Origin: Clavelina lepadiformis
Taxonomy: Eukaryota; Chordata; Ascidiacea; Aplousobranchia; Clavelinidae
Reading direction: 5' to 3'
Length of the DNA: 64,000 bases
Assembly: GCF_947623445.1 (NCBI RefSeq)
Contig: NC_135246.1
Span: forward strand, 1,304,501-1,368,500
The position numbers and the translations under genes were made by a program. Shown here one piece after another: positions 30,454-42,347 of this stretch; the first letter of the stretch is position 1, and every line of letters starts with the position of its first letter. The notes under the pieces were generated by a model. It was given only the letters and a program-made list of their open reading frames with translations, was not told the origin of the DNA and ran no database searches.

Positions 30454-30525
30454 GGCTCGTTGGTCTAGGGGTATGATTCTTGCTTTGGGTGCAAGAGGTC
30501 CCGGGTTCAATTCCCGGACGAGCCC
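30454..30525 (+). tRNA. tRNA-Pro (TGG)
   Basis: Consensus body. Confidence 0.9.
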
Positions 30526-30608
30526 TATAAAGAAGATTATTTTGAATTTATACCAAATATCAAAAAGTTTTATGGTTATAATATGAAGCAAATAAATGAA
30601 ACTTCATC

Positions 30609-30680
30609 GGCTCGTTGGTCTAGGGGTATGATTCTTGCTTTGGGTGCAAGAGGACCCTGGTTCAATTCCCGGACGAGCCC
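30609..30680 (+). tRNA. tRNA-Pro (TGG)
   Basis: T46A and G50T. Confidence 0.6.
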
Positions 30681-30763
30681 TATAAAGAAGATTATTTTGA
30701 ATTTATACCAAATATCAAAAAGTTTCATTCATGTAATATGAAGCAGATAAATGAAACTTTATC

Positions 30764-30835
30764 GGCTCGTTGGTCTTGGGGTATGATTCTTGCTTAGGGT
30801 GCAAGAGGTCCCGGGTTCAATTCCCGGACGAGCCC
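30764..30835 (+). tRNA. tRNA-Pro (AGG)
   Basis: A14T in the A box. Confidence 0.55.
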
Positions 30836-30918
30836 TATAAAGAAGAATATTTTGAATTTATACCAAATATCAAAAAGTTATATTCATATAATATGAAGCA
30901 GATAAATGAAACTTTATC

Positions 30919-30990
30919 GGCTCGTTGGTCTAGGGGTATGATTCTTGCTTAGGGTGCAAGAGGTCCCGGGTTCAATTCCCGGACGAGCCC
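30919..30990 (+). tRNA. tRNA-Pro (AGG)
   Basis: Consensus body. Confidence 0.9.
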
Positions 30991-31377
30991 TATAAAGAAG
31001 ATTATTTTGAATTTATACCAAATATCAATTATATTGGGCCGCATTGTCACCTGAAATAAGTCAATGGGCCGCAGAACCTATTAAATTTCAAGAAAAATAG
31101 GTATATTATACTATTACTGCGCCCCTAATAACCGACTGGTACATTTTATTTAGGCCAAGATTCAAAGTTCAAAATACTATTTTTGGAGTGAAAATGACTA
31201 GCGGGCCGGACAAAAATCTCAGGCGGGCCGCATGTTGGACATCTCTGGTCTAGGGGTATGATTCTTGCTTAGGTTGCAAGTCCCGGACGAGCCCTATAAA
31301 GAAGAAATTTTGGAATTTGGACTAAATATCATAAACATTTATTCTTATAATATGAAGCAAAAAGATGCAACTTCACC

Positions 31378-31449
31378 GGCTCGTTGGCCTAGGGGTATGA
31401 TTCTTGCTTTGGGTGCAAGAGGTCCCGGGTTCAATTCCCGGACGAGCCC
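31378..31449 (+). tRNA. tRNA-Pro (TGG)
   Basis: T11C. Confidence 0.75.
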
Positions 31450-31836
31450 TATACAGAAGATTATTTTGAATTTATACCAAATATCAATTATATTGGGACG
31501 CATTGTCACCTGAAATAAGTCAATGGGCCGCAGAACCTATTAAATTTCAAGAAAATTAGGTATATTATACTATTACTGCGCCCCTAATAACCGACTGGTA
31601 CATTTTATTTAGGCCAAGATTCAAAGTTCAAAATACTATTTTTGGAGTGAAAATGACTAGCGGGCCGGACAAAAATCTCAGGCGGGCCGCATGTTGGACA
31701 TCCCTGGTCTAGGGGTATGATTCTTGCTTAGGTTGCAAGTCCCGGACGAGCCCTATAAAGAAGAAATTTTGGAATTTGGACTAAATATCATAAACATTTA
31801 TTCTTATAATATGAAGCAAAAAGATGCAACTTCACC

Positions 31837-31908
31837 GGCTCGTTGGTCTAGGGGTATGATTCTTGCTTTGGGTGCAAGAGGTCCCGGGTTCAATTCCCGG
31901 ACGAGCCC
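31837..31908 (+). tRNA. tRNA-Pro (TGG)
   Basis: Consensus body. Confidence 0.9.
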
Positions 31909-32490
31909 TATAAAGAAGAATATTTTGAATTTATACCAAATATCAATTATATTGGGACGCATTGTCACCTGAAATAAGTCAATGGGCCGCAGAACCTATT
32001 AAATTTCAAGAAAATTAGGTATATTATACTATTACTGCGCCCCTAATAACCGACTGGTACATTTTATTTAGGCCAAGATTCAAAGTTCAAAATACTATTT
32101 TTGGAGTGAAAATGACTAGCGGGCCGGACAAAAATCTCAGGCGGGCCGCATGTTGGACATCCCTGGTCTAGGGGTATGATTCTTGCTTAGGTTGCAAGTC
32201 CCGGACGAGCCCTATAAAGAAGAAATTTTGGAATTTGGACTAAATATCATAAACATTTATTCTTATAATATGAAGCAAAAAGATGCAACTTCACCGGCTC
32301 GTTGGCCTAGGGGTATGATTCTTGCTTTGGGTGCAAGAGGTCCCGGGTTGAGTTGGTAGAGCGGTGGACTGTAGTGGACGAAGTTAAGCAACCGCGTGGA
32401 AATCTGGTAGAATAGTTTGGGTTAGCCACCCATTACGCCGGCTTATATTGTTAAATATTTGCACTTGAGTGCTCTGAATCATCGAAAGTT

Positions 32491-33945
32491 ATGGCAGAAA
32501 TTAAACATGTTTCTTATTCGGACAAAGTTAAGAAGAAGTTAAGAACAATGGAGTATGCAAGGCCAAATTGCCTAACGTTTAGAGTATCTTATGGTACCAA
32601 AAGGGAAGATCTTTGGAAAATTTTTGAAAAGATTAACTTTTCTTTAAAATTACTCGTTGGCCTAGTGGAGAAGAAAGGCGGCAATATCGATATTACCTGC
32701 AAGTCGAGAGAGCATGTTCTGGATTTACATGAAAAACTTCTTAATCTTGAAGAAATTCGGTACCTAAAGCTGTATGAACCGGATAAGGTATATGTTCATA
32801 TATCTTGGATTCCTACACCATTTCCTATTGAAGCCTTGAAATCATACTTAGAAGAAAATCATGGTAAAATCATTAAATGTTTCCCAAAAAAAGATGCAAA
32901 GGCTTTGTTCAGTGGTGTTTATATTATGGAAATGGCTAAAGATGAACTGGATCAAACACCAATACCAAGCTATTTAAATATTCTTGGAGAAGAACTGCTA
33001 GTCAAATACCAAGGACAGTTGGCAACATGCCAGTACTGCAACAAACCAGGACACAAACACATCAACTGTCCTGCCAAAAATAACTCTGAATACCCCCCAC
33101 TGGAAGAGAACAATCAGCCAAACCCTAGAAGAGGTATGGATTATTATAGAAACCCCCTCACTAGACACCAATCACCTGGCCACACTCACAATGAAGAAAA
33201 CCATGAAAATTCTATAATGAACACAAACAAGGACAATACTGAAGATGGAAAGAACAATGACAGCAATGAACCTGATACAGCAACCACAAAGAAAGGTGAA
33301 GAACAACCTAGGGACTGGTTTGACATGACAGAAAACAATCTAACAGAAGTACATATGAATGAAGACAACTCAATAGAAAAGAATACTGACAGGAGGAGTG
33401 ACAGGAAAAGACCCTCTCCAGAGGAGGCATCTGAGGAGCCCTGCACAAAGGTTAGCCATAATGATAATACTTACATAGTCAAATGTCTAGCATGTGACAA
33501 TGAAGAACATATCTTGGAGTGCAAGAAATGGAAATGTAGTAAATGCCCTGAAGATTATATAGTAATAAATACCTGTAATGACAGAATTAAACAGATAATT
33601 CCAGAAGGAAACATGCATGACTTTCCTTGTGATGTGTGTCAAAGTGAATTAAAATACCTATCCTGCTGTAAAGCACACACTCATGTATCAGAGTATGGTG
33701 AGAACTTTGTTGAATGTGCAACCTGTAATGCTTCATTGTGTGAGTGTTTGTGTAAGAGCTACAACCTAATACCCCCAATTAGAACACAAGGCAAATGTGT
33801 GAACACAGAATGCAATTTGTGTGTTATACATTGTGACTGTGAAGAGGTGGTTTGTAAGGCCATAAGCCCCTCTCAATCATACTTTTGTAATTGTGGATAT
33901 AAATACACATGTGAAAGTATTGAAGGGATTAAAGATTATATTTAA
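32491..33945 (+). CDS. LINE ORF1 protein, copy 2 (484 aa)
   Basis: Identical in translation to the ORF1 protein at 15671-17125: RRM-like N-terminal part, zinc knuckle C180/C183/H188/C193, acidic linker and cysteine-rich C-terminal part. The identity extends to the leader, so nothing separates the two copies functionally. Confidence 0.85.
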   Translation: MAEIKHVSYSDKVKKKLRTMEYARPNCLTFRVSYGTKREDLWKIFEKINFSLKLLVGLVEKKGGNIDITCKSREHVLDLHEKLLNLEEIRYLKLYEPDKVYVHISWIPTPFPIEALKSYLEENHGKIIKCFPKKDAKALFSGVYIMEMAKDELDQTPIPSYLNILGEELLVKYQGQLATCQYCNKPGHKHINCPAKNNSEYPPLEENNQPNPRRGMDYYRNPLTRHQSPGHTHNEENHENSIMNTNKDNTEDGKNNDSNEPDTATTKKGEEQPRDWFDMTENNLTEVHMNEDNSIEKNTDRRSDRKRPSPEEASEEPCTKVSHNDNTYIVKCLACDNEEHILECKKWKCSKCPEDYIVINTCNDRIKQIIPEGNMHDFPCDVCQSELKYLSCCKAHTHVSEYGENFVECATCNASLCECLCKSYNLIPPIRTQGKCVNTECNLCVIHCDCEEVVCKAISPSQSYFCNCGYKYTCESIEGIKDYI

Positions 33946-34001
33946 ATAGTAATTATTGTATTCGTTTTTCCGGATTTAGATACCTTACGTTATCGTTTAT
34001 T

Positions 34002-37000
34002 ATGTTTCTTCTACGTATTCTCAGTCTTAATTGTAATGGATTGCGAAAGCAAGACAAACGCGCCTTCGTTTATGACTTGCTACGCACCAAAAACGTTGAC
34101 GTTGCCTTGTTACAAGAAACGCACTCTAGCCCGGGGGACGAAATACAGTGGACAAAAGAATGGGGTAAGCGTGCGCTGTGGAATTCAGGAAACACGCAAT
34201 CAAGAGGCCTGGCTATACTAATAAATAACAAGCATATAGAGGTTAAAAGCGTAAATTTTGACAACTTTGGGAGAGTATTAGCCGCGGATATTAGTGTTTT
34301 TGGCGAAAGTATGCACATTGTAAACGTTTACGCACCAGTACGCGGAAGTGGCAACGAATGCAACACGCAAGATCGGTTTTATGACGGCATATATCCTTAT
34401 GTGCACAGCAAATTACCAACAATGTTGGCGGGGGATTTCAACTGCGTCGACGACCGACAAAAAGATCGCAATAACTTTATGGCGCACCAAGTTAAACGGT
34501 ATGAGTCGAAGTCCCTGAAGGATTTGTGCGAAACCTACGGATTGAAAGACCTCTATAGAATATCACGACCGAACGGAAAAGATTTTACTTGGCATGGCAA
34601 CGAAGCGCACTCAAGGCTGGACCGCTTTTACGGTTCAGACGAGCTCACGCACATTAATCATGTCATCGAACCTTGCGCTGTAAGTGATCACGATGTGATT
34701 CACGTTGATATCAAATTAAACATTTCCAGAAACTACGGCAATGGCTACTGGAAAAACAATGTCACCGTTTACGAAAATGAAGACCTTACTCAAGAATTAA
34801 AAGAAAGCTGGCATGATTATAAAAGTCTGCAAGTTCTTTACAAAAATAAACTCGATTGGTGGGTTGATACAAAGTACCGAATAAGAGAACTGGTGCAGAA
34901 ACACTCGAAGCGAATTCACCAAAAAAAGAATCAGCGAGAACACGAATTAAACGCAAGCCTCAATGATTTGCGCCAAGACTTAAATGAAGGCAAAAAAGTC
35001 ATGACAGAGTTTCGCAAAACAAAAGCCGAACTAATTACTATCCACAAAGAAAAACGAAAGAAAATTAGAATAATTGCTCATGCAAATGAACTTGACTATG
35101 GAGATCGCCCGACAAAGTTTTTCTACCGCAAGCTGAAAGAACATCACAGAGCGACCTACATCGAGTCGCTGCGCACAAATCAAAACATTGAAGCAAACAC
35201 GCCGAAAGAAAAACTAGACGTTGCGACTGATTTTTATAAAACCTTATACTCGAAACTAAAACTTGACAAATGGAGACAAAGCGCGTTCCTACAGGATATT
35301 GAACAAAAAATAGATAGAGACACCACAGAGACCTTAGAGCTGGAAGTAACTAAGGACGAGATGCTTTTCGCCATTAAATCCATGAAAAATGGTAAAACAC
35401 CGGGGCTCGATGGCTTAAGCATAGAATTCTACAAAACGTTCTGGAGCCTTGTAGGCGACACGCTGATTGAAGTAGCGAAAGAGTTTTTTGCTGAATCACA
35501 ACCACCCGCCGAGTTGACTCGGGGACTGCTAACTCTGATATTTAAGAAAGGCGAACGGACTGATATAAAAAATTATCGACCGATAACATTACTGAATGTC
35601 GATTATAAGATATTTAGCAAAATGATGACATTACGATTGAAAAGCTTTGTACCAAAACTTATCAATGACACGCAGTTTGCAGTGTGTGGCAGAGATATAA
35701 ACGATGGAACAGCGCTGCTTAGAGACTGTATTGAATATATTAAAAATAGAAACACCGAGGGATACATTGTATCTCTTGACATCTACAAAGCATTTGACTG
35801 CGTCGACCATGAATTCTTGGTTGAAATTCTGAAAAAATTCGGTTTTGGTGAAATTTTTACGAAAATGATCACAACTACGCTGATAAATAATCAGACATGT
35901 GTAATGATCAATGGGCATATAGGGGCAGATTTTCGCGTCGAACGCGGTTTACGACAAGGAGATCCATTAAGTTTGTATTTGTTCCTGTTAGCAATGGAGC
36001 CGGTTATAATTGCTTTAAACAAGAATACAGCTATACAAGGTTTACATCTACCAGCTTCAGGCGGTAAAGTTGTGAAAACTATAGCATACGCCGATGATAC
36101 AACCTTGGTCCTCCAAGATGAACAATCGGTGTCACAAGCCTTTTTTGTATTAGGTGAATACCTTACAGCGACGGGAATAAAAGTGAACTTCAGTAAAGTA
36201 ACGGCTTTGAAACTAGGTAGGAAGCAAAGCAAAAACTCTCAGCTTCCCACGCTTTCCTGGGTCGATTCGATAAATGTTTTGAACGTTCCTTATGGTAAAC
36301 CTCAGGCAATTACTGATTGGCTCGAAAACAAGGTGCGTAGCATGCGTTTGAAGGTATCGAATTTCTCAAAATTTAAATCGACGTATGATGGAAAATCGCT
36401 AATTGTAAAAACACTATTATTGCCCATTTTTGTGTATGGTTCTAGAGTGTATGATCTTGCGCTTCAGCAGCGCCGAAATGTACGCAAAATTGTTGAAAAT
36501 TATGTTTTTAGCACTGGTGCAAAATTAAACATGGAAACGATAAGTAAAACCAGGGAAAACGGTGGATACGACTGTATTGACATCCCATTGTATTTAGATA
36601 TCTTGAAGTTAAAAGTTGTTAAGAAATATTACAACGCTCGAAAGCAAAATAACAGCATACACCTACCGCTGTATTTCCTTGAATATTACATTGGCTTTAC
36701 GTTGTGTAAAATGCTGGCAATGCCTGTAAATAATTCTGTGTTGCATGCTTCACAACCCACGTCATATTATAGCAACGTAGTTGATATCCTGAAACGTTAC
36801 AGCATTACCATTGATGAAATTGCTGAAAAGACAACCAAACAAATTTACAGGAGAATTGTAAACGAGAGAAATGCACAAGTACTAGTACCTATGTTCCCCA
36901 TAAATATGCCAAACATGTGGACTGGCATTCACAATAAGGTACTACCAAATTATTTAAAAACTTTTGGTTACAAGATGGTATGGAATGTGCTACCCTTATG

Positions 37001-37451
37001 TATTAATGAGCGCATAGCACGTATACAAAAAACATCAAGATGCCCATTATGTGACCTTCATGATGAAGATGTATATCATTTGTTTTATGATTGTGTATGT
37101 ATACAACCCATATGGGATTATGTAAACGTGATAATATTTAACATCAGCGGTGTTTTGATGCCGAAAGTTTCTCCACAAATGTGTATTGCCTTGGACTTGA
37201 GTTCACTAAAACAACTTTGTGTTTGCGAAACCAATTTGAATGCAACAATATTATTGTTAAGCATTTCAAGGTACTGCATATGGCTATCTAGGAACAAAGT
37301 GATTTTCGAACAAGAACCGTTTCTCTATCAAGATGTGATAAACAGAATAAAAGCCATGTCAAAAGCGCGCAATAGCGCAGAGAAAAGTCGCCAGACAAGT
37401 GTTTACAACTCAGTAACACAAATCCTTTGGAATAGTATGTGCTCAAATTAA
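34002..37451 (+). CDS. LINE ORF2, copy 2: endonuclease + reverse transcriptase (1149 aa)
   Basis: Identical in translation to 17182-20631, with the same endonuclease residues (E39, D145, D229-H230), YADD box at 696-699 and C-terminal CCHC finger. It is fully open. It starts 56 bp after ORF1 with A at -3. Confidence 0.93.
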   Translation: MFLLRILSLNCNGLRKQDKRAFVYDLLRTKNVDVALLQETHSSPGDEIQWTKEWGKRALWNSGNTQSRGLAILINNKHIEVKSVNFDNFGRVLAADISVFGESMHIVNVYAPVRGSGNECNTQDRFYDGIYPYVHSKLPTMLAGDFNCVDDRQKDRNNFMAHQVKRYESKSLKDLCETYGLKDLYRISRPNGKDFTWHGNEAHSRLDRFYGSDELTHINHVIEPCAVSDHDVIHVDIKLNISRNYGNGYWKNNVTVYENEDLTQELKESWHDYKSLQVLYKNKLDWWVDTKYRIRELVQKHSKRIHQKKNQREHELNASLNDLRQDLNEGKKVMTEFRKTKAELITIHKEKRKKIRIIAHANELDYGDRPTKFFYRKLKEHHRATYIESLRTNQNIEANTPKEKLDVATDFYKTLYSKLKLDKWRQSAFLQDIEQKIDRDTTETLELEVTKDEMLFAIKSMKNGKTPGLDGLSIEFYKTFWSLVGDTLIEVAKEFFAESQPPAELTRGLLTLIFKKGERTDIKNYRPITLLNVDYKIFSKMMTLRLKSFVPKLINDTQFAVCGRDINDGTALLRDCIEYIKNRNTEGYIVSLDIYKAFDCVDHEFLVEILKKFGFGEIFTKMITTTLINNQTCVMINGHIGADFRVERGLRQGDPLSLYLFLLAMEPVIIALNKNTAIQGLHLPASGGKVVKTIAYADDTTLVLQDEQSVSQAFFVLGEYLTATGIKVNFSKVTALKLGRKQSKNSQLPTLSWVDSINVLNVPYGKPQAITDWLENKVRSMRLKVSNFSKFKSTYDGKSLIVKTLLLPIFVYGSRVYDLALQQRRNVRKIVENYVFSTGAKLNMETISKTRENGGYDCIDIPLYLDILKLKVVKKYYNARKQNNSIHLPLYFLEYYIGFTLCKMLAMPVNNSVLHASQPTSYYSNVVDILKRYSITIDEIAEKTTKQIYRRIVNERNAQVLVPMFPINMPNMWTGIHNKVLPNYLKTFGYKMVWNVLPLCINERIARIQKTSRCPLCDLHDEDVYHLFYDCVCIQPIWDYVNVIIFNISGVLMPKVSPQMCIALDLSSLKQLCVCETNLNATILLLSISRYCIWLSRNKVIFEQEPFLYQDVINRIKAMSKARNSAEKSRQTSVYNSVTQILWNSMCSN

Positions 37452-38043
37452 TTTCGATTGTGACAGTATAAAAAGAAGTATTTATGTACATAAGTGTATT
37501 GCATATCGAATATTGTTTTAGTGTATTGATCGTGCATTGTCGTGTTAAAACCCAAGAAAGGGTTAAAAAATAAAAAAAAAATAATTTTATATGATTTACA
37601 AAAAAAAAAAAAAAAAAAAAAAAAAGAGGTCCCGGGTTCAATTCCCGGACGAGCCCTATAAAGAAGATTATTTTAAATTTATACCAAATATCAATTATAT
37701 TGGGACGCATTGTCACCTGAAATAAGTCAATGGGCCGCAGAACCTATTAAATTTCAAGAAAATTAGGTATATTATACTATTACTGCGCCCCTAATAACCG
37801 ACTGGTACATTTTATTTAGGCCAAGATTCAAAGTTCAAAATACTATTTTTGGAGTGAAAATGACTAGCGGGCCGGACAAAAATCTCAGGCGGGCCGCATG
37901 TTGGACATCCCTGGTCTAGGGGTATGATTCTTGCTTAGGTTGCAAGTCCCGGACGAGCCCTATAAAGAAGAAATTTTGGAATTTGGACTAAATATCATAA
38001 ACATTTATTCTTATAATATGAAGCAAAAAGATGCAACTTCACC

Positions 38044-38115
38044 GGCTCGTTGGTCTAGGGGTATGATTCTTGCTTTGGGTGCAAGAGGTCCCGTGTTCAA
38101 TTCCCGGACGAGCCC
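38044..38115 (+). tRNA. tRNA-Pro (TGG)
   Basis: G51T. Confidence 0.6.
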
Positions 38116-38198
38116 TATAAAGAAGATTATTTTCAATTTATACCAAATATCAAAAAGTTATATTCATATAATATGAAGCAGATAAATGAAACTTTATC

Positions 38199-38270
38199 GG
38201 CTCGTTGGTCTAGGGGTATGATTCTTGCTTCGGGTGCAAGAGGTCCCGGGTTCAATTCCCGGACGAGCCC
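38199..38270 (+). tRNA. tRNA-Pro (CGG)
   Basis: Consensus body. Confidence 0.9.
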
Positions 38271-38353
38271 TATAAAGAAGATTATTTTGAATTTATACCA
38301 AATATCAAAAAGTTATATTCATATAATATGAAGCAGATAAATGAAACTTTATC

Positions 38354-38425
38354 GGCTCGTTGGTCTAGGGGTATGATTCTTGCTTAGGGTGCAAGAGGTC
38401 CCGGGTTCAATTCCCGGACGAGCCT
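38354..38425 (+). tRNA. tRNA-Pro (AGG)
   Basis: Discriminator C72T. Confidence 0.82.
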
Positions 38426-38812
38426 TATAAAGAAGAATATTTTGAATTTATACCAAATATCAATTATATTGGGCCGCATTGTCACCTGAAATAAGTCAAT
38501 GGACCGCAGAACCTATTAAATTTCAAGAAAAATAGGTATATTATACTATTACTGCGCCCCTAATAACCGACTGGTACATTTTATTTAGGCCAAGATTCAA
38601 AGTTCAAAATACTATTTTTGGAGTGAAAATGACTAGCGGGCCGGACAAAAATCTCAGGCGGGCCGCATGTTGGACATCCCTGGTCTAGGGGTATGATTCT
38701 TGCTTAGGTTGCAAGTCCCGGACGAGCCCTATAAAGAAGAAGTTTTGGAATTTGGACTAAATATCATAAACATTTATTCTTATAATATGAAGCAAAAAGA
38801 TGCAACTTCATC

Positions 38813-38884
38813 GGCTCGTTGGTCTAGGGATATGATTCTTGCTTTGGGTGCAAGAGGTCCCGGGTTCAATTCCCGGACGAGCCC
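38813..38884 (+). tRNA. tRNA-Pro (TGG)
   Basis: G18A. Confidence 0.75.
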
Positions 38885-38967
38885 TATAAAGAAGATTTTT
38901 TTGAATTTATGCCAAATATCAAAAAGTTTTATTCATATAATATGAAGCAGATAAATGAATCTTTATC

Positions 38968-39039
38968 GGCTCGTTGGTCTAGGGGTATGATTCTTGCTTA
39001 TGGTGCAAGAGGTCCCGGGTTCAATTCCCGGACGAGCCC
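38968..39039 (+). tRNA. tRNA-Pro body with ATG (His) anticodon
   Basis: G34T; duplicate of 22148. Confidence 0.7.
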
Positions 39040-39426
39040 TATAAAGAAGAATATTTTGAATTTATACCAAATATCAATTATATTGGGCCGCATTGTCACC
39101 TGAAATAAATCAATGGACCGCAGAACCTATTAAATTTCAAGAAAAATAGGTATATTATGCTATTACTGCACCCCTAATAACCGACTGGTACATTTTATTT
39201 AGGCCAAGATTCAAAGTTCAAAATACTATTTTTGGAGTGAAAATGACTAGCGGGCCGGACAAAAATCTCAGGCGGGTCGCATGTTGGACATCCCTGGTCT
39301 AGGGGTATGATTCTTGCTTAGGTTGCAAGTACCGGACGAGCCCTATAAAGAAGAAATTTTGGAATTTGGACTAAATATCATAAACATTTATTCTTATAAT
39401 ATGAAGCAAAAAGATGCAACTTCACC

Positions 39427-39498
39427 GGCTCGTTGGTCTAGGGGTATGATTCTTGCTTTGGGTGCAAGAGGTCCCGGGTTCAATTCCCGGACGAGCCC
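39427..39498 (+). tRNA. tRNA-Pro (TGG)
   Basis: Consensus body. Confidence 0.9.
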
Positions 39499-39581
39499 TA
39501 TAAAGAAGATTATTTTGAATTTATACCAAATATCAAAAAGTTTTATGGTTATAATATGAAGCAAATAAATGAAACTTCATC

Positions 39582-39653
39582 GGCTCGTTGGTCTAGGGGT
39601 ATGATTCTTGCTTTGGGTGCAAGAGGACCCGGGTTCAATTCCCGGACGAGCCC
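39582..39653 (+). tRNA. tRNA-Pro (TGG)
   Basis: T46A. Confidence 0.85.
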
Positions 39654-39736
39654 TATAAAGAAGATTATTTTGAATTTATACCAAATATCAAAAAGTTTCA
39701 TTCATGTAATATGAAGCAGATAAATGAAACTTTATC

Positions 39737-39808
39737 GGCTCGTTGGTCTAGGGGTATGATTCTTGCTTAGGGTGCAAGAGGTCCCGGGTTCAATTCCCGG
39801 ACGAGCCC
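39737..39808 (+). tRNA. tRNA-Pro (AGG)
   Basis: Consensus body. Confidence 0.9.
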
Positions 39809-39891
39809 TATAAAGAAGAATATTTTGAATTTATACCAAATATCAAAAAGTTATATTCATATAATATGAAGCAGATAAATGAAACTTTATC

Positions 39892-39963
39892 GGCTCGTTG
39901 GTCTAGGGGTATGATTCTTGCTTAGGGTGCAAGAGGTCCCGGGTTCAATTCCCGGACGAGCCC
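39892..39963 (+). tRNA. tRNA-Pro (AGG)
   Basis: Consensus body. Confidence 0.9.
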
Positions 39964-40350
39964 TATAAAGAAGAATATTTTGAATTTATACCAAATATCA
40001 ATTATATTGGGCCGCATTGTCACCTGAAATAAGTCAATGGGCCGCAGAACCTATTAAATTTCAAGAAAAATAGGTATATTATACTATTACTGCGCCCCTA
40101 ATAACCGACTGGTACATTTTATTTAGGCCAAGATTCAAAGTTCAAAATACTATTTTTGGAGTGAAAATGACTAGCGGGCCGGACAAAAATCTCAGGCGGG
40201 CCGCATGTTGGACATCCCTGGTCTAGGGGTATGATTCTTGCTTAGGTTGCAAGTCCCGGACGAGCCCTATAAAGAAGAAATTTTGGAATTTGGACTAAAT
40301 ATCATAAACATTTATTCTTATAATATGAAGCAAAAAGATGCAACTTCACC

Positions 40351-40422
40351 GGCTCGTTGGCCTAGGGGTATGATTCTTGCTTTGGGTGCAAGAGGTCCCG
40401 GGTTCAATTCCCGGACGAGCCC
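40351..40422 (+). tRNA. tRNA-Pro (TGG)
   Basis: T11C. Confidence 0.75.
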
Positions 40423-40505
40423 TATACAGAAGATTATTTTGAATTTATGCCAAATATCAAAAAGTTTTATTCATATAATATGAAGCAGATAAATGAATCT
40501 TTATC

Positions 40506-40577
40506 GGCTCGTTGGTCTAGGGGTATGATTCTTGCTTATGGTGCAAGAGGTCCCGGGTTCAATTCCCGGACGAGCCC
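40506..40577 (+). tRNA. tRNA-Pro body with ATG (His) anticodon
   Basis: G34T; duplicate of 23686. Confidence 0.7.
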
Positions 40578-40964
40578 TATAAAGAAGAATATTTTGAATT
40601 TATACCAAATATCAATTATATTGGGCCGCATTGTCACCTGAAATAAATCAATGGACCGCAGAACCTATTAAATTTCAAGAAAAATAGGTATATTATGCTA
40701 TTACTGCGCCCCTAATAACCGACTGGTACATTTTATTTAGGCCAAGATTCAAAGTTCAAAATACTATTTTTGGAGTGAAAATGACTAGCGGGCCGGACAA
40801 AAATCTCAGGCGGGTCGCATGTTGGACATCCCTGGTCTAGGGGTATGATTCTTGCTTAGGTTGCAAGTACCGGACGAGCCCTATAAAGAAGAAATTTTGG
40901 AATTTGGACTAAATATCATAAACATTTATTCTTATAATATGAAGCAAAAAGATGCAACTTCACC

Positions 40965-41036
40965 GGCTCGTTGGTCTAGGGGTATGATTCTTGCTTTGGG
41001 TGCAAGAGGTCCCGGGTTCAATTCCCGGACGAGCCC
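40965..41036 (+). tRNA. tRNA-Pro (TGG)
   Basis: Consensus body. Confidence 0.9.
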
Positions 41037-41119
41037 TATAAAGAAGATTATTTTGAATTTATACCAAATATCAAAAAGTTTTATGGTTATAATATGAAGC
41101 AAATAAATGAAACTTCATC

Positions 41120-41191
41120 GGCTCGTTGGTCTAGGGGTATGATTCTTGCTTTGGGTGCAAGAGGACCCTGGTTCAATTCCCGGACGAGCCC
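41120..41191 (+). tRNA. tRNA-Pro (TGG)
   Basis: T46A and G50T. Confidence 0.6.
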
Positions 41192-41274
41192 TATAAAGAA
41201 GATTATTTTGAATTTATACCAAATATCAAAAAGTTTCATTCATGTAATATGAAGCAGATAAATGAAACTTTATC

Positions 41275-41346
41275 GGCTCGTTGGTCTTGGGGTATGATTC
41301 TTGCTTAGGGTGCAAGAGGTCCCGGGTTCAATTCCCGGACGAGCCC
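41275..41346 (+). tRNA. tRNA-Pro (AGG)
   Basis: A14T in the A box. Confidence 0.55.
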
Positions 41347-41429
41347 TATAAAGAAGAATATTTTGAATTTATACCAAATATCAAAAAGTTATATTCATAT
41401 AATATGAAGCAGATAAATGAAACTTTATC

Positions 41430-41501
41430 GGCTCGTTGGTCTAGGGGTATGATTCTTGCTTAGGGTGCAAGAGGTCCCGGGTTCAATTCCCGGACGAGCC
41501 C
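41430..41501 (+). tRNA. tRNA-Pro (AGG)
   Basis: Consensus body. Confidence 0.9.
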
Positions 41502-41888
41502 TATAAAGAAGATTATTTTGAATTTATACCAAATATCAATTATATTGGGCCGCATTGTCACCTGAAATAAGTCAATGGGCCGCAGAACCTATTAAATTTC
41601 AAGAAAAATAGGTATATTATACTATTACTGCGCCCCTAATAACCGACTGGTACATTTTATTTAGGCCAAGATTCAAAGTTCAAAATACTATTTTTGGAGT
41701 GAAAATGACTAGCGGGCCGGACAAAAATCTCAGGCGGGCCGCATGTTGGACATCTCTGGTCTAGGGGTATGATTCTTGCTTAGGTTGCAAGTCCCGGACG
41801 AGCCCTATAAAGAAGAAATTTTGGAATTTGGACTAAATATCATAAACATTTATTCTTATAATATGAAGCAAAAAGATGCAACTTCACC

Positions 41889-41960
41889 GGCTCGTTGGCC
41901 TAGGGGTATGATTCTTGCTTTGGGTGCAAGAGGTCCCGGGTTCAATTCCCGGACGAGCCC
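41889..41960 (+). tRNA. tRNA-Pro (TGG)
   Basis: T11C. Confidence 0.75.
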
Positions 41961-42347
41961 TATACAGAAGATTATTTTGAATTTATACCAAATATCAATT
42001 ATATTGGGACGCATTGTCACCTGAAATAAGTCAATGGGCCGCAGAACCTATTAAATTTCAAGAAAATTAGGTATATTATACTATTACTGCGCCCCTAATA
42101 ACCGACTGGTACATTTTATTTAGGCCAAGATTCAAAGTTCAAAATACTATTTTTGGAGTGAAAATGACTAGCGGGCCGGACAAAAATCTCAGGCGGGCCG
42201 CATGTTGGACATCCCTGGTCTAGGGGTATGATTCTTGCTTAGGTTGCAAGTCCCGGACGAGCCCTATAAAGAAGAAATTTTGGAATTTGGACTAAATATC
42301 ATAAACATTTATTCTTATAATATGAAGCAAAAAGATGCAACTTCACC

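Larger units (their letters stand above)
23401..31946 (+). repeat. 6309-bp duplication within the array
   Basis: 23401-about 25637 recurs at 29710-about 31946, including the rare ATG copy, the A14T copy and the CCTGG T-stem copy in the same order. It shows that the left flank of LINE copy 2 was rebuilt from internal array DNA. Confidence 0.85.
29032..32212 (+). repeat. Left-truncated hAT-b with tRNA remnants, group 3 (6)
   Basis: Element parts are 29032-29250, 29491-29709, 30105-30323, 31029-31247, 31488-31706 and 31947-32165. The first remnant has a D-loop A-to-G change (GGGGTGTG). Confidence 0.85.
32350..37625 (+). mobile_element. Tx1/L1-group LINE, copy 2 (5276 bp)
   Basis: Same length and structure as copy 1, 16,820 bp downstream, with identical junctions on both sides. 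It arose by segmental duplication. The A-rich tract near the 3' end has one T (37571) that copy 1 lacks. Confidence 0.92.
32296..37656 (+). pseudogene. tRNA-Pro (TGG) split by LINE copy 2
   Basis: The 5' part is 32296-32349. The 3' part resumes at 37639, after the duplicated GAGGTCCCGGGTT (37626-37638). Same cut point and same T11C host as copy 1, so this is a duplicate locus and not a second insertion. Confidence 0.9.

Noticed and set aside
32350-37625. An independent second LINE insertion
   Set aside because: Junctions, host-gene variant and flanks are the same as in copy 1, so it is a duplicated locus.
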